DNA from: Pseudomonadota bacterium
GTDB lineage: Bacteria > Pseudomonadota > Gammaproteobacteria > Xanthomonadales > Rhodanobacteraceae
Length of the DNA: 64,000 nucleotides
Direction: 5' to 3'
NCBI GenBank assembly: GCA_018240465.1
Contig: JAFEFS010000081.1
Location: forward strand, 30,327-94,326
The position numbers and the translations under genes are program-made. Shown in pieces: positions 8,850 through 17,277 of the stretch (position 1 is its first letter; each line of letters opens with the position of its first letter). The notes under the pieces are model-generated. The model worked only from the letters and a program-made list of their open reading frames with translations. It was not told where the DNA came from and searched no databases.

Positions 8850-9758
8850 TCAATCCGCCACGTCCGGCTCGAAGAAACTCCAGCGGATCTCGGGAAAACG
8901 CTGCTTCATCGCGGCCTCGACCGCGTTGATCGCCTCGATCACGCCGCGGTCGGACCGGTTGCCGCGCATCTCCACCTTCACCGCGACCATGATCTCGCTG
9001 CCAAGCTGCAGCGTGATGAGGTTGAATACGCGCGCGATTTCGGGGCGGCCGTCGAGGAACGCGCGGATCGCCGCGTTCACTTCGGCGTCAGCGCTCTGCC
9101 CGACCAGCAGCGCCTTGACTTCGATCGCGACGAACACGGCGACGACGACGAGCAGCACGCCGATCGCGAGCGTGCCGATCGCATCGAAGATCGGGTTGCC
9201 GGTAAGCACCGTGAGCAGCACCGCGAGCAGGGCGAAGACAAGGCCGAGCAGCGCGGCGAGGTCCTCGCCGAAGATCACGATCAACTCGCTCTGCCGGCTT
9301 TCGCGGAACCAGTGCCAAAGCGAGTGTGAGCCGCGCACCTTGTTCACTTCGATCATGCAGCCACGCATCGAAAAACTTTCGGCGACGATGCCGAAGGCGA
9401 GTACGCCGACCGCCAGCCACGGCCACTTCACCGGCTCGGGCTCGTGCAGCTTGTGCAGGCCTTCGTAGATCGAGAATGCACCGCCGACGCTGAACAGCAA
9501 CAGGGCGACGAGGAATGACCAGAAATAGATTTCCTTGCCGTGACCGAGCGGATAGTCCGGCGACGGTGGCGCCTTGGCCTGCTTGAGGCCGAGCAGCAGC
9601 AGCAACTGGTTGCCGCAGTCGGCGAGCGAGTGCACGGCTTCCGCGGTCATCGCACCGGAGCCGGTGATGACGGCGGCGGCGGCCTTGGACAGAAAAATCG
9701 CGAAGTTCGCGCCGAGCGCGTAAAAGATCGTTTTCAGCGAATCGGCCTTGCCCGACAT
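8850..9758 (-). CDS. Cation diffusion facilitator (CDF) metal exporter
   Basis: Inner-membrane divalent metal/proton antiporter, 302 residues. The six-helix core includes metal ligands in AEAVHSLADCGNQLL (His-x3-Asp, helix 2) and FGEDLAALLGLVFALLA (Glu-Asp, helix 5). PLGHGKEIYFWSFLVALLL is the typical loop and helix 3. A cytoplasmic C-terminal domain of about 90 residues, with LQLGSEIMVAVKVEM, resembles the ferredoxin-like metal-sensing domain. The start is the ATG at 9758; the longer frame upstream overlaps the YjbR gene and is rejected. It lies 2 bases downstream of that gene and forms an operon with it. The metal (Zn, Fe or Mn) cannot be told from sequence. Confidence 0.88.
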   Translation of the reverse strand: MSGKADSLKTIFYALGANFAIFLSKAAAAVITGSGAMTAEAVHSLADCGNQLLLLLGLKQAKAPPSPDYPLGHGKEIYFWSFLVALLLFSVGGAFSIYEGLHKLHEPEPVKWPWLAVGVLAFGIVAESFSMRGCMIEVNKVRGSHSLWHWFRESRQSELIVIFGEDLAALLGLVFALLAVLLTVLTGNPIFDAIGTLAIGVLLVVVAVFVAIEVKALLVGQSADAEVNAAIRAFLDGRPEIARVFNLITLQLGSEIMVAVKVEMRGNRSDRGVIEAINAVEAAMKQRFPEIRWSFFEPDVAD

Positions 9759-9760
9759 TG

Positions 9761-10168
9761 TTATACTTTTTCCTTTGTGGATTTCTTCGCGATTCCGGCA
9801 CCCGCTCCCGCGGCCGCAGGCTGGTCCAGCGCCGCCTGTTGACGCTTGCTCAGACCTGCGCGCACGAGCGCATAGGAACGCTGCACGAATTCGCCGATCT
9901 TCGCGCGCGCGAACCGCTCGGGCTCGGCGATCGATACCCAGAACGCGCGCGCCATGTACGCGGCCGGCACGATGCCGGGCTGGTCGGTCAGCTCGAGGAA
10001 GCGCTCGGCATCGACCTTGAACGAGATGCGCCCGCGGTGCGGACCATGCAGGCAGTACACGGCGAACATCTTGCCGCAGACGGTGAAAACCAGGTCGTCG
10101 TCCCATTTCACCGCGCTGGCGACGCCGGGCCAGCCCCGGCTCAGCGCTTTCAGTTCCGTTTCGTTCAT
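9761..10168 (-). CDS. MmcQ/YjbR family protein
   Basis: A small protein of 135 residues with the CyaY-like YjbR fold. Typical points are the N-terminal acidic helix, LSRGWPGVASAVKWDDDLVF, the core ISFKVDAERFLELTDQPGIV and the C-terminal WVSIAEPERFARAKIGEFVQ with the family's aromatic-basic pattern. A Lys- and Ala-rich tail of about 30 residues follows. Members are assigned double-wing DNA-binding or are of unknown role. The gene precedes the CDF exporter by 2 bases, so co-expression is nearly certain, but a functional link is not established. Confidence 0.82.
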   Translation of the reverse strand: MNETELKALSRGWPGVASAVKWDDDLVFTVCGKMFAVYCLHGPHRGRISFKVDAERFLELTDQPGIVPAAYMARAFWVSIAEPERFARAKIGEFVQRSYALVRAGLSKRQQAALDQPAAAGAGAGIAKKSTKEKV

Positions 10169-10298
10169 GATGCGATCACCGAAAAACGCACAACGCCGAG
10201 GGTTTGCAGCCGCCGCATGAACGACGGGTCATATTGCTGAACGATTGCGGCGGCATTTAGGTGGGCTGCTCCAAATCGAACGCCCAAGATGCGATGCC

Positions 10299-10940
10299 AT
10301 GAACACTGTAGCAAATCCGCGCAGGCTCGCCGAGCGCTGGGCGCTGCCGCGCCAGGCGCGCGGCATGCGTCCGCCGCCGCGCCGCAGCGAACGGCGCACA
10401 CCGCGGCGCGACGCCGACGGTGGCGAGCGGCTGACCGCCCGCGACGGCACGCCATTGGTGCTGCGCCAGATTCGCGCCGATGATGTCGAGGCGCTCCAGC
10501 GCTTCTTCCATCGCCTGACTCCCGAGGAAGTGCGCCTGCGTTTCCTGCACCCGCTCAACGAGCTGCCCGACGCGTTCGCGCACCAGCTCTGCGAGCTCGA
10601 TCCCGCGCTCGCTTTCGCCTGGGTGCTGGCGGCGCCGGACGATCCGGTACGCCCCGACCTGCCGATCGAAATCCATGCGGTCGCGCGTGCGCACTTCGAT
10701 CCCGTGCTGGCCCACGCCGAGTACGCAATCGTCGTCGAAGGCCGCTTCGCGCGCCAAGGCTTCGGCAGCCTGCTCATGCAGCGCACGATCGCCTCGGCGC
10801 GCCGCCTCGGCGCAGTTGAACTGTGGAGCGATGTGCTGCTGGAAAACAGCGCGATGCTCGACCTGTGCACGCGACTCGGTTTCCACCGCGGCATGTCGCT
10901 CAACAACCCGGGCGTCGTGCGCGTCAGCCTCGCGCTGTAG
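10299..10940 (+). CDS. GNAT-family N-acetyltransferase
   Basis: A 213-residue protein with a basic N-terminal extension of about 50 residues, then a GNAT domain. VLRQIRADDVEALQRFFHRLTPEEVRLRF is the family start. EYAIVVEGRFARQGFGSLLM holds the acetyl-CoA pyrophosphate-binding Arg-Gly-like loop. LLENSAMLDLCTRLGF is the usual C-terminal motif. It resembles the acetyltransferase domain attached to some protein acetyltransferases (Pat/PatZ) but lacks the acyl-CoA synthetase-like part. The start is the ATG at 10299, and an upstream in-frame ATG at 10245 is possible. The acceptor substrate is unknown. Confidence 0.8.
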   Translation: MNTVANPRRLAERWALPRQARGMRPPPRRSERRTPRRDADGGERLTARDGTPLVLRQIRADDVEALQRFFHRLTPEEVRLRFLHPLNELPDAFAHQLCELDPALAFAWVLAAPDDPVRPDLPIEIHAVARAHFDPVLAHAEYAIVVEGRFARQGFGSLLMQRTIASARRLGAVELWSDVLLENSAMLDLCTRLGFHRGMSLNNPGVVRVSLAL

Positions 10941-10960
10941 CGCACGACCGCCCGGTGCGG

Positions 10961-13033
10961 TCACCAGATGCGCACGCGATCGGCCTCGGCGCGATACATC
11001 GCCTGACCCGGCTTCACCCCGAACGCTTCGTGGAATTCGCCGATGTTGGAGAGCGGACCGTTGACGCGCCACTTCGCCGGCGCATGCACGTCGCTGAGCA
11101 GGGACTGGCGCAGCGCTTCCTCGCGTTCCTCGAAGATCCACGACAAGGCATAACCGAGGAAGAAGCGCTGCACCGGCGTGTAGCCCGCGATCTTCTCGCC
11201 GCGCTTGTACTGCTCGGTCTTCTTGAACGCATCGAGGCCGATGAGGATGCCGCCGTAGTCGGCGATATTTTCGCCGAGGCTGGCTTTGCCGTTGATGTGC
11301 AGGCCCGGCAGCGGCTCGTAGCCGTCGAACTGCCTGACCATGACCTGCGCGCGCTCGGTGAACTTGCGCGCGTCGTCGGCGGTCCACCAGTCGCTGAGGT
11401 TGCCCTTGGCATCGAACTGGCGGCCCTCGTCATCGAAGCCGTGGGTGATCTCGTGGCCGATCGTCGAGGCGGCGGCGTAGCCGTAGATGACCGCGTCGTC
11501 GATGTCGCCGTCCTTGAAGCCGGGAATCGCGAACTGCGCGGCCGGCAGCACGATTTCGTTGTTCGGGGGATAGTAGTAGGCGTTGTAGGTCTGCGGCGTC
11601 ATCTCCCACTCGCTGCGGTCGACCGGCTTGCCGAACTTCGACAACATGTCATTCCACGCCCAGCGCCGCGCGTTCATGACGTTTTCCGCGTACGACGCGC
11701 GGCCGACGCTCAGCGCGGAATAATCCTTCCACTTGTCCGGGTAGCCGACCTTTTTCGTCACCGCGGCGAGCTTCTCGCGCGCCTTGGCCTTGGTCGCCGC
11801 GCTCATCCAGTCGAGCTTGTCGATGCGTTCGCCATAGGCGCTGCGGATCGCCTCGACCGCGGCGTTGTAGCGCTGCTTGGTCTGGTCCGGAAAATATTCG
11901 GCGACGAAGATGCGGCCGAGAATCATGCCCATCGCGCGGTTCTCTGCGTCGAGCGTGCGCTTCCAGCGCGGACGCTGTTCCTTCTGCCCGCGTAGCACCT
12001 TGCCGTAGAAGTTGAAGCTCTCCTCGTCGAAGGCCCGATTCAACGCGCCCGCATAGGAATCGACGAGGCGCACGCGCAGGTAGTCGCGCAGCACCGGCGC
12101 TGGCGTGCCCTTGAGCTGCGCCTGCAGCCCGGCGAAGAATTCCGGTTGACCGACGATGACGTACGCTGCGTCGAGTTTCCAGCCGTGCAGGCGATCGGCC
12201 CAGGCGATCGCCGGAGTAACCTTTTGCGTGAACTCGGCCGGCACCATCTTGTTGTAGTTCTTTTCCGGGTCGCGCAGATCCTCGAGCTTGCGCGAAACCT
12301 TCGCCAGCGCGGTCTCGAACGCCATCACCTTCTGCGCCTGCGCGGTGGCCGACTTCGCCTCCGCGCCGAGCAGCTTGAGCACGTTGGCCAGATGCACCAC
12401 ATAGGCCGCGCGCGCCTTGGCCACGCCGGCTTCGGTGTTGAAGTAGTAGTCGCGCTCGGGCAGGCCGAGGCCGCCTTGCGCGGCATGCACGGCCATCACC
12501 TCGCTCGCCTTTTCGTCCTGGAACACGCCGAAATCGAAGAACGCGCCGACGCCGAGCGGTTGCAGCGCGAAGGCGACGTCGAGCGCGGAGGCGGAGTCGT
12601 TCACTGCGTCGATCCGCGCGAGCTGCGCCTTCAGCGGCGCGAGCCCGTTGCGCTCGGCGAGGGCTTCGTCCATCGCCGTCGCCCAGAAGTCGCCGATCTT
12701 CTGCGCATCGCTGCCGGGTGCGGCGTTCTTCTGCGCAGCCGAGTCTTCACTGATCTTGCGCAGTCGGGTGTAAAGCTCGTCCTGCACCGCGCGGCCGATG
12801 CCCCAGTTCGCCTCCGCGGCCGGGATCGGATGCGCCTTGAGCCAGGCGCCGTTGGCGTAGGAAAAAAAATCGTCGCCCGGATTGACCGCGGCGTCGACGT
12901 TGGCCGCGACCACGTCGGGCTTGACCGCCGCCGCCGTGTCCGCGACCGCGATGGAAGAACCCATGCCGAGCACGCCCACGCCGACCGCACAAGCGAGCGA
13001 CAACCGGCTCAAGGAAATGGCCAGCTTTTTCAT
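10961..13033 (-). CDS. Secreted M13-family zinc metallopeptidase (PepO/neprilysin-like)
   Basis: A 690-residue endopeptidase. The start at 13033 gives MKKLAISLSRLSLACAVGVG and a signal peptide ending in AVADT, so export to the periplasm is expected. The zinc site is clear: HEITHGFDDEGRQFD (His-Glu-x2-His) and GENIADYGG, which supplies the third ligand Glu. The substrate-binding NAYYYPPNNEIVLPAAQ is the bacterial form of the family's Asn-Ala-Tyr/Phe-Tyr motif. The C-terminus reads DRVRIW, in place of the usual Cys-x-Val-Trp ending. A TTG two codons upstream is the only longer option. It cleaves small oligopeptides in the known members. Confidence 0.93.
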   Translation of the reverse strand: MKKLAISLSRLSLACAVGVGVLGMGSSIAVADTAAAVKPDVVAANVDAAVNPGDDFFSYANGAWLKAHPIPAAEANWGIGRAVQDELYTRLRKISEDSAAQKNAAPGSDAQKIGDFWATAMDEALAERNGLAPLKAQLARIDAVNDSASALDVAFALQPLGVGAFFDFGVFQDEKASEVMAVHAAQGGLGLPERDYYFNTEAGVAKARAAYVVHLANVLKLLGAEAKSATAQAQKVMAFETALAKVSRKLEDLRDPEKNYNKMVPAEFTQKVTPAIAWADRLHGWKLDAAYVIVGQPEFFAGLQAQLKGTPAPVLRDYLRVRLVDSYAGALNRAFDEESFNFYGKVLRGQKEQRPRWKRTLDAENRAMGMILGRIFVAEYFPDQTKQRYNAAVEAIRSAYGERIDKLDWMSAATKAKAREKLAAVTKKVGYPDKWKDYSALSVGRASYAENVMNARRWAWNDMLSKFGKPVDRSEWEMTPQTYNAYYYPPNNEIVLPAAQFAIPGFKDGDIDDAVIYGYAAASTIGHEITHGFDDEGRQFDAKGNLSDWWTADDARKFTERAQVMVRQFDGYEPLPGLHINGKASLGENIADYGGILIGLDAFKKTEQYKRGEKIAGYTPVQRFFLGYALSWIFEEREEALRQSLLSDVHAPAKWRVNGPLSNIGEFHEAFGVKPGQAMYRAEADRVRIW

Positions 13034-13144
13034 CAGCAATTCCCCGCAGCAGAAAGAGCGCCGATGCTAGCGCGCCGGGGCGATCGAACGCCCCTGCCTC
13101 AAGTCACGACTGCATGGCGCTCCTCGCCCAGACACGCGCCAAAT

Positions 13145-14452
13145 TCATTCCGCCGCCGCGGTCGCGGGCTTGCCCTGCGCGCGATAGACCACACCGCCTT
13201 TCATCACGAAATCGACCTTGCGCAGCAACGCCGGATCGGCGAGTGGATCGCCGCCGACGGCGACGAGGTCGGCATAACGTCCCGGCTGCAGCGAGCCGAT
13301 GCGGTCGCTCGCGCCGATCAGCTCGGCCGCGTTGCGCGTCGCGGCGAGGATCGCGTTCTGCACACTCATGCCGTTGGCGGTCAGCAGCGCGAACTCCTCG
13401 GTATGGTCACCTTCGCCGATGTCAGTGCCGTAGGCGATCTTCACGCCCGACTTCAGCGCCAGCGGCAGGTTCTTCTTCGGCAGCAGATCGTTGGCCAGCT
13501 CCTTCTGCGCGGTGCCCGGAGGCAGCAGTTCGGGGTGCTCCTGCGCGACCTGGTAGAACACGTCATACACCGTCAGTGTCGGCACGAGATACGTGCCCTT
13601 CTCCTTCATCAGCGCGAACGTCTGCGCCGTGGCGAACGAGCCATGCTCGACCGAGTCGACGCCGGCGCGCACCGCGTTTTCGATCGCGCCGGCCGGGTAG
13701 ATGTGCGCCGCCACCTTCATGCCCAGCGCGTGCGCGGCCTCGACCGCGGCGCGGATTTCCTCGTTGGTCATGGTCTGCGCGCGCGGATCGTCGCCGGTCG
13801 AGGCGATGCCGCCCGAGGGCATCAGCTTGATCAGGTCGGCGCCGCGGCGCTTGTGCTCGCGCACGCGCAGGCGCGCCTGCTCGGGCGAGTCGACGATGCC
13901 GTTTTCCCAACCGACGTGCGCGAGTTTCGGATCGAGGCCGTTGCGCGGATCGCCGTGGCCGCCGGTCGGGCCGAGCGGCTCGAGCGCCACCCACAGACGC
14001 GGCCCCGGCGTCTTGCCTGCGTTGATCGCATCGCGCAAGGCGACGCTTTCGTCGCCGCCGCCCGCATCGCGCGCGCTGGTGAAGCCCTGCTGCAGCATCT
14101 GCCGCGCAAACAGGGCTGCGTCGAAGGCGCGGTCGAGGTCGGAATGGGTCAGCCAGTCCTCGACCGCGTTGGTGCGGCTCGGCAGCTTCGCCGCCACGTG
14201 CACGTGGCAGTCGATGAAGCCCGGCAGCACGGTCGCTTTGGACAGATCGACCACTTCCGCGCCGGCCAGCGTCTTGAAGCCGGGTTCGACCGCAGTGATG
14301 CGGTCGTCATGGATGAGGATCGACACATCGTGTCGCGGCGCGCCGCCGCTGCCGTCGATCAGCGTGCCGGCGTGGACGACAATGTCCTTTGCCGTGGCGA
14401 ACGAAACCGTCACGAGAAGCAACGCGGCGGTGAGCGACATGCGCTGGATCAT
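13145..14452 (-). CDS. Secreted amidohydrolase (imidazolonepropionase/prolidase-like)
   Basis: A 435-residue metal-dependent hydrolase of the amidohydrolase superfamily, with a signal peptide (LTAALLLVTVSFATAKD). Binuclear-site residues are seen in order: GFIDCHVHVAA (His-x-His), the bridging Lys in ADLIKLMPSGG, AAHIYPAGAIE, DSVEHGSF and the Asp in KIAYGTDIGEGDH. ATRNAAELIGASDRIGSLQPG is the typical C-terminal part. Related enzymes are Xaa-Pro or Xaa-Arg dipeptidases, so dipeptide hydrolysis in the periplasm is likely but the substrate is not defined. It lies 111 bases downstream of the M13 peptidase on the same strand. Confidence 0.9.
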   Translation of the reverse strand: MIQRMSLTAALLLVTVSFATAKDIVVHAGTLIDGSGGAPRHDVSILIHDDRITAVEPGFKTLAGAEVVDLSKATVLPGFIDCHVHVAAKLPSRTNAVEDWLTHSDLDRAFDAALFARQMLQQGFTSARDAGGGDESVALRDAINAGKTPGPRLWVALEPLGPTGGHGDPRNGLDPKLAHVGWENGIVDSPEQARLRVREHKRRGADLIKLMPSGGIASTGDDPRAQTMTNEEIRAAVEAAHALGMKVAAHIYPAGAIENAVRAGVDSVEHGSFATAQTFALMKEKGTYLVPTLTVYDVFYQVAQEHPELLPPGTAQKELANDLLPKKNLPLALKSGVKIAYGTDIGEGDHTEEFALLTANGMSVQNAILAATRNAAELIGASDRIGSLQPGRYADLVAVGGDPLADPALLRKVDFVMKGGVVYRAQGKPATAAAE

Positions 14453-14500
14453 GGTTGGCCTAGCCTCGGGAAGTTCGTATGCAAAACGATGACCGCCACT

Positions 14501-15199
14501 CTAGCGCGCGGTTCCGGCGGATGCGAGGCGATAGTGACCATCCTTGACTGAAATCCGCGGCGGCACGCGATCGCGCTCGAACAGCGCGTGCGCCGGCGCG
14601 AGCTCCTGCCAGAACGCATGCCACGGCGAGCCTGCACTTGCCGCGAGCGTGGCGTCGGTGGGACGAAATGGAAAGACGTGCACGTCGAACGCACTCTGTC
14701 CCGCGCGCAGCGCTGCCGCAGCCAGCGTGTAGATTTCCTCGATGCCGGCATCGCCCATCGCGTAGCAGCCGATGGACACGCAGCCGCCGTGCACCATCAG
14801 CGCGCTGCCGCTGCGGCCATGCGCGCGATCGTAGTCATTCGGGTAGCCGAGGTTGAAGGCGAGATGGTAGCGGCTCAGCGGATTGAGCTGGCGCGCCGCG
14901 ACCGGATAAAAGCCTTCCGGCGCCTGGTTGTCGCCCTCGTGCAGCTTCGGGCCGAGATCGCCGGAGAACTTGCAGATCGGGTATTTGCGGAAAAGCACGA
15001 ATGTCCCATCGTCGCCGCGCAGCCATAGTTCGAGTTCCGCCTCGCGCTTGAAGATGCGGATGAACACCGGCGCGCCGTAGCGCAGATGCCGTGCCGCTAG
15101 TCCGTGCTCGAGCGCGGGCCGCACGCGCGCAGCCGCCGCGCGTGCGCGCGCGGAGTCGGGAATGGAATCGGCAGCAGCGGTGCCGGGCACGGCGGTCAT
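14501..15199 (-). CDS. L,D-transpeptidase (YafK/YkuD family)
   Basis: A 232-residue protein with the catalytic block MVHGGCVSIGCYAMGD, which contains the His-Gly-x5-Ser-x-Gly-Cys signature of L,D-transpeptidases. FKREAELELWLR and PEGFYPVAARQLNPLSRYHL are typical of the YafK subgroup. Family members cut or form peptidoglycan cross-links or lipoprotein anchors in the periplasm. The ATG at 15199 leaves only TAVPGTAAADS, the tail of a signal peptide. No standard in-frame start is seen in the adjacent upstream bases, so the export signal may be frame-shifted or use a non-standard start. It may be co-expressed with the secreted hydrolases downstream. Confidence 0.85.
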   Translation of the reverse strand: MTAVPGTAAADSIPDSARARAAAARVRPALEHGLAARHLRYGAPVFIRIFKREAELELWLRGDDGTFVLFRKYPICKFSGDLGPKLHEGDNQAPEGFYPVAARQLNPLSRYHLAFNLGYPNDYDRAHGRSGSALMVHGGCVSIGCYAMGDAGIEEIYTLAAAALRAGQSAFDVHVFPFRPTDATLAASAGSPWHAFWQELAPAHALFERDRVPPRISVKDGHYRLASAGTAR

Positions 15200-15411
15200 C
15201 GTCAGTGCAACGCGAGCAGGATGCGGAAGTGAGGAAACGCGCGGCGCGCATACCCTGCCTCGGCATTGCCGTGGACTGCATCCACGCCGGTCGAGGCCCG
15301 CGCGACGCGACGCTCGCCTCCCTGCCGACTGCGGCCTTGCATCCCGGCCGGCTTCGTCCGAGCATGCGCTATCGCGACGGTGACCATGCCGTCGCCGACC
15401 AAGGAATCCTG

Positions 15412-15810
15412 ATGAAGCATCACAGCAAAGGCGCGTTCGAGGTGAAGCTGCAGCCGCTGGACGCGTACAACCGCACCGAAGGCTCGGGCCTCGGCCGTAT
15501 GTCCATCGACAAACAGTTTCACGGCGAACTGGATGCGACCAGCCAGGGCGAAATGCTGCACGCCGGAAACTCCAAGGGTTCGGGCGGCTACGTCGCGATC
15601 GAGCGCGTGACCGGCACGCTCGACGGCAGGCGCGGCGCGTTCTCGCTGCAGCACAACGCGACGATGACCAACGGCGTACCGTACCTCGACATCATCGTCG
15701 TGCCGGGTTCGGGCAGCGGCGAACTCGTCGGGCTCGATGGCACGATGAAGATCATCATCGAGGCCGGCGGCAAGCATTTCTACGAATTCGACTACGAACT
15801 GGCGCAGTAG
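15412..15810 (+). CDS. DUF3224 domain protein
   Basis: A 132-residue protein that covers a whole DUF3224 domain, a small beta-barrel of unknown function related to allene oxide cyclase-like folds. Typical features are the N-terminal FEVKLQPLD, the LGRMSIDKQFHGELDATS core, GGYVAIERVTGTLDGRRGAF and the final GKHFYEFDYEL. The ATG at 15412 follows AAGGAATC as ribosome binding site. The longer frame from 15091 overlaps the divergent transpeptidase and is rejected. It ends 36 bases before the stop of the convergent aminotransferase. Confidence 0.85.
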   Translation: MKHHSKGAFEVKLQPLDAYNRTEGSGLGRMSIDKQFHGELDATSQGEMLHAGNSKGSGGYVAIERVTGTLDGRRGAFSLQHNATMTNGVPYLDIIVVPGSGSGELVGLDGTMKIIIEAGGKHFYEFDYELAQ

Positions 15811-15846
15811 CTTCCCTTCCCCGGTGGGAGAAGGGAAGAAAAGATC

Positions 15847-17196
15847 TCACACTCTGCGCGCCAACTCTGCAGCAACATCCTTCGCCGCAACCAGCGTCTT
15901 CGCGACGTCGTCGTGCGTATGTGCAGTGGAGACGAACAGGTTCTCGTAGGCGCCCGGATGGAACAGCACGCCGCGCTTGAGCATGCCTCGCCACCAGACA
16001 TCGAAAATCTTCTGGTCGGCGTGCCGCTCGGCGTCGCGGTAATTGTGAATCGGCGCGTTCGCGAACCAGACCTGCATGAGCGGGCCGATGCCGACGACGT
16101 ACGCCGGCAAGCCCGCATCCTTGAGCACCTTTTCCAGGCCGAAGCGCAACGCGTCGGAGACCGCGTCGAGCCTCGGATAGAGCCCCGGCGTATTGAGCTC
16201 GTCGAGCGCGGCATTCGCCGCGGCGATCGCGATGCCGTTGGCGCTGTAGGTGCCGGCCATCGACACCGTGCCGTTGGCGACCAGCGCCATGATATCGGCG
16301 CGGCCGCCCATCGCCGCGACCGGGAAGCCGCCGCCGACGCCCTTGGCGAACACGGACAGGTCGGGCTTGATGCCGAGACGGCCCTGCGCGCCGGCGAGGC
16401 CGAGGCGGAAGCCGGTGATGACTTCGTCGAAGATCAGCACGATGCCGTGCTTGCGGGTCAGCTCGCGCATCGCCTCGAGATAGCCCGGCTGCGGCAGGAT
16501 GCAGCCGGTATTGCACATCACCGGTTCGGTCAGCACCGCGGCGATGTTGTCGCCTTCGCGCTTGATCGTCTCGGCGAGCAGGTCGGCATCGTTCCACGGC
16601 AGGATGATCAGATTTTCCTCGACGCCCATGGGCATGCCCGGGCCCTGCGCCACCGGAACCGGATGGTCGTCGGGGCCGGCTTTGTCGAGCGCCGGGTGTT
16701 TGCTCCAGTACACGCCATCGGAGAAGCCGTGGTACATGCCCTCGAAGCGGATGATCTTGTTGCGCTTGGTGAAGGCGCGCGCGAGGCGCGTCGCGTAGAG
16801 CACGGCCTCGGTGCCCGTATTGCACAGGCGCACCCTATCCACGCTCGGCACGGCGTCGACGATCTTCCGCGCCAGACGCGCTTCGTCCGCCGTCGGCAGC
16901 GCGAACACGGTGCCGCGCTGCTGGATGAAATCGACCACGGCCTGGGTAATGCGCGGCGGACGATGGCCGAAGATCATCGGCCCGAGGCCGAGCAGATAGT
17001 CGATGTAGACGTTGCCGTCGACGTCGGTGAGGCGCGAGCCTTCGCCCCGGTCGACGAACAGCGGATACGGATTCCAGCCCGACCAGGTCGCACGCGCGGT
17101 GCTGTTGACTCCGCCGGGAATGAGCTTGCACGCGGTCTCGAACAGCTTGCCGCTGCCGCTGGTTTCGAGACCGGCGATGAGTTGGGTGTTGGACAT
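15847..17196 (-). CDS. Class III PLP aminotransferase, glutamate-1-semialdehyde mutase-like
   Basis: A 449-residue PLP enzyme. The schiff-base Lys is in SVFAKGVGGGFPVAAMGG. The cofactor phosphate region is RLCNTGTEAVLYATRLARAF, and the Asp that binds the pyridine nitrogen is in LIFDEVITGFRLG. The N-terminus IPGGVNSTARA follows the GSAM pattern, but the segment after the Lys and the C-terminal third differ from HemL, so it is probably not the tetrapyrrole enzyme. It could be an amino-acid mutase or transaminase in a dedicated pathway. A 28-base hairpin and 81 bases separate it from the phosphatase gene upstream on the same strand. Confidence 0.85.
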   Translation of the reverse strand: MSNTQLIAGLETSGSGKLFETACKLIPGGVNSTARATWSGWNPYPLFVDRGEGSRLTDVDGNVYIDYLLGLGPMIFGHRPPRITQAVVDFIQQRGTVFALPTADEARLARKIVDAVPSVDRVRLCNTGTEAVLYATRLARAFTKRNKIIRFEGMYHGFSDGVYWSKHPALDKAGPDDHPVPVAQGPGMPMGVEENLIILPWNDADLLAETIKREGDNIAAVLTEPVMCNTGCILPQPGYLEAMRELTRKHGIVLIFDEVITGFRLGLAGAQGRLGIKPDLSVFAKGVGGGFPVAAMGGRADIMALVANGTVSMAGTYSANGIAIAAANAALDELNTPGLYPRLDAVSDALRFGLEKVLKDAGLPAYVVGIGPLMQVWFANAPIHNYRDAERHADQKIFDVWWRGMLKRGVLFHPGAYENLFVSTAHTHDDVAKTLVAAKDVAAELARRV

Positions 17197-17227
17197 GGAG
17201 TTACCTCAGAAAGAAATGCTTTTCGTC

Positions 17228-17255
17228 CGTCATTCCCGCCTTCGCGGGAATGACG
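17228..17255. repeat. Perfect 12-bp hairpin, REP-like palindrome
   Basis: CGTCATTCCCGC, loop CTTC, GCGGGAATGACG: a perfect 12-bp stem in the gap between two co-oriented genes. The core CGTCATTCCCGC is a very common extragenic palindrome in proteobacteria. A half-like relic CGTCATTCCGGC appears near 44353, before xseA. It may act as an mRNA stabiliser or attenuator between the phosphatase and aminotransferase genes. Confidence 0.75.
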
Positions 17256-17277
17256 AGCGGAGAATTGATACGGAAGT

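Noticed and set aside
12146..14551. 801-codon + strand frame across the M13 peptidase and amidohydrolase genes
   Set aside because: Spans two convincing genes on the other strand and has no recognisable domain.
15847..17196. Annotation of the aminotransferase as hemL
   Set aside because: Lys and PLP sites fit class III, but several HemL-specific stretches differ and no tetrapyrrole gene is near.
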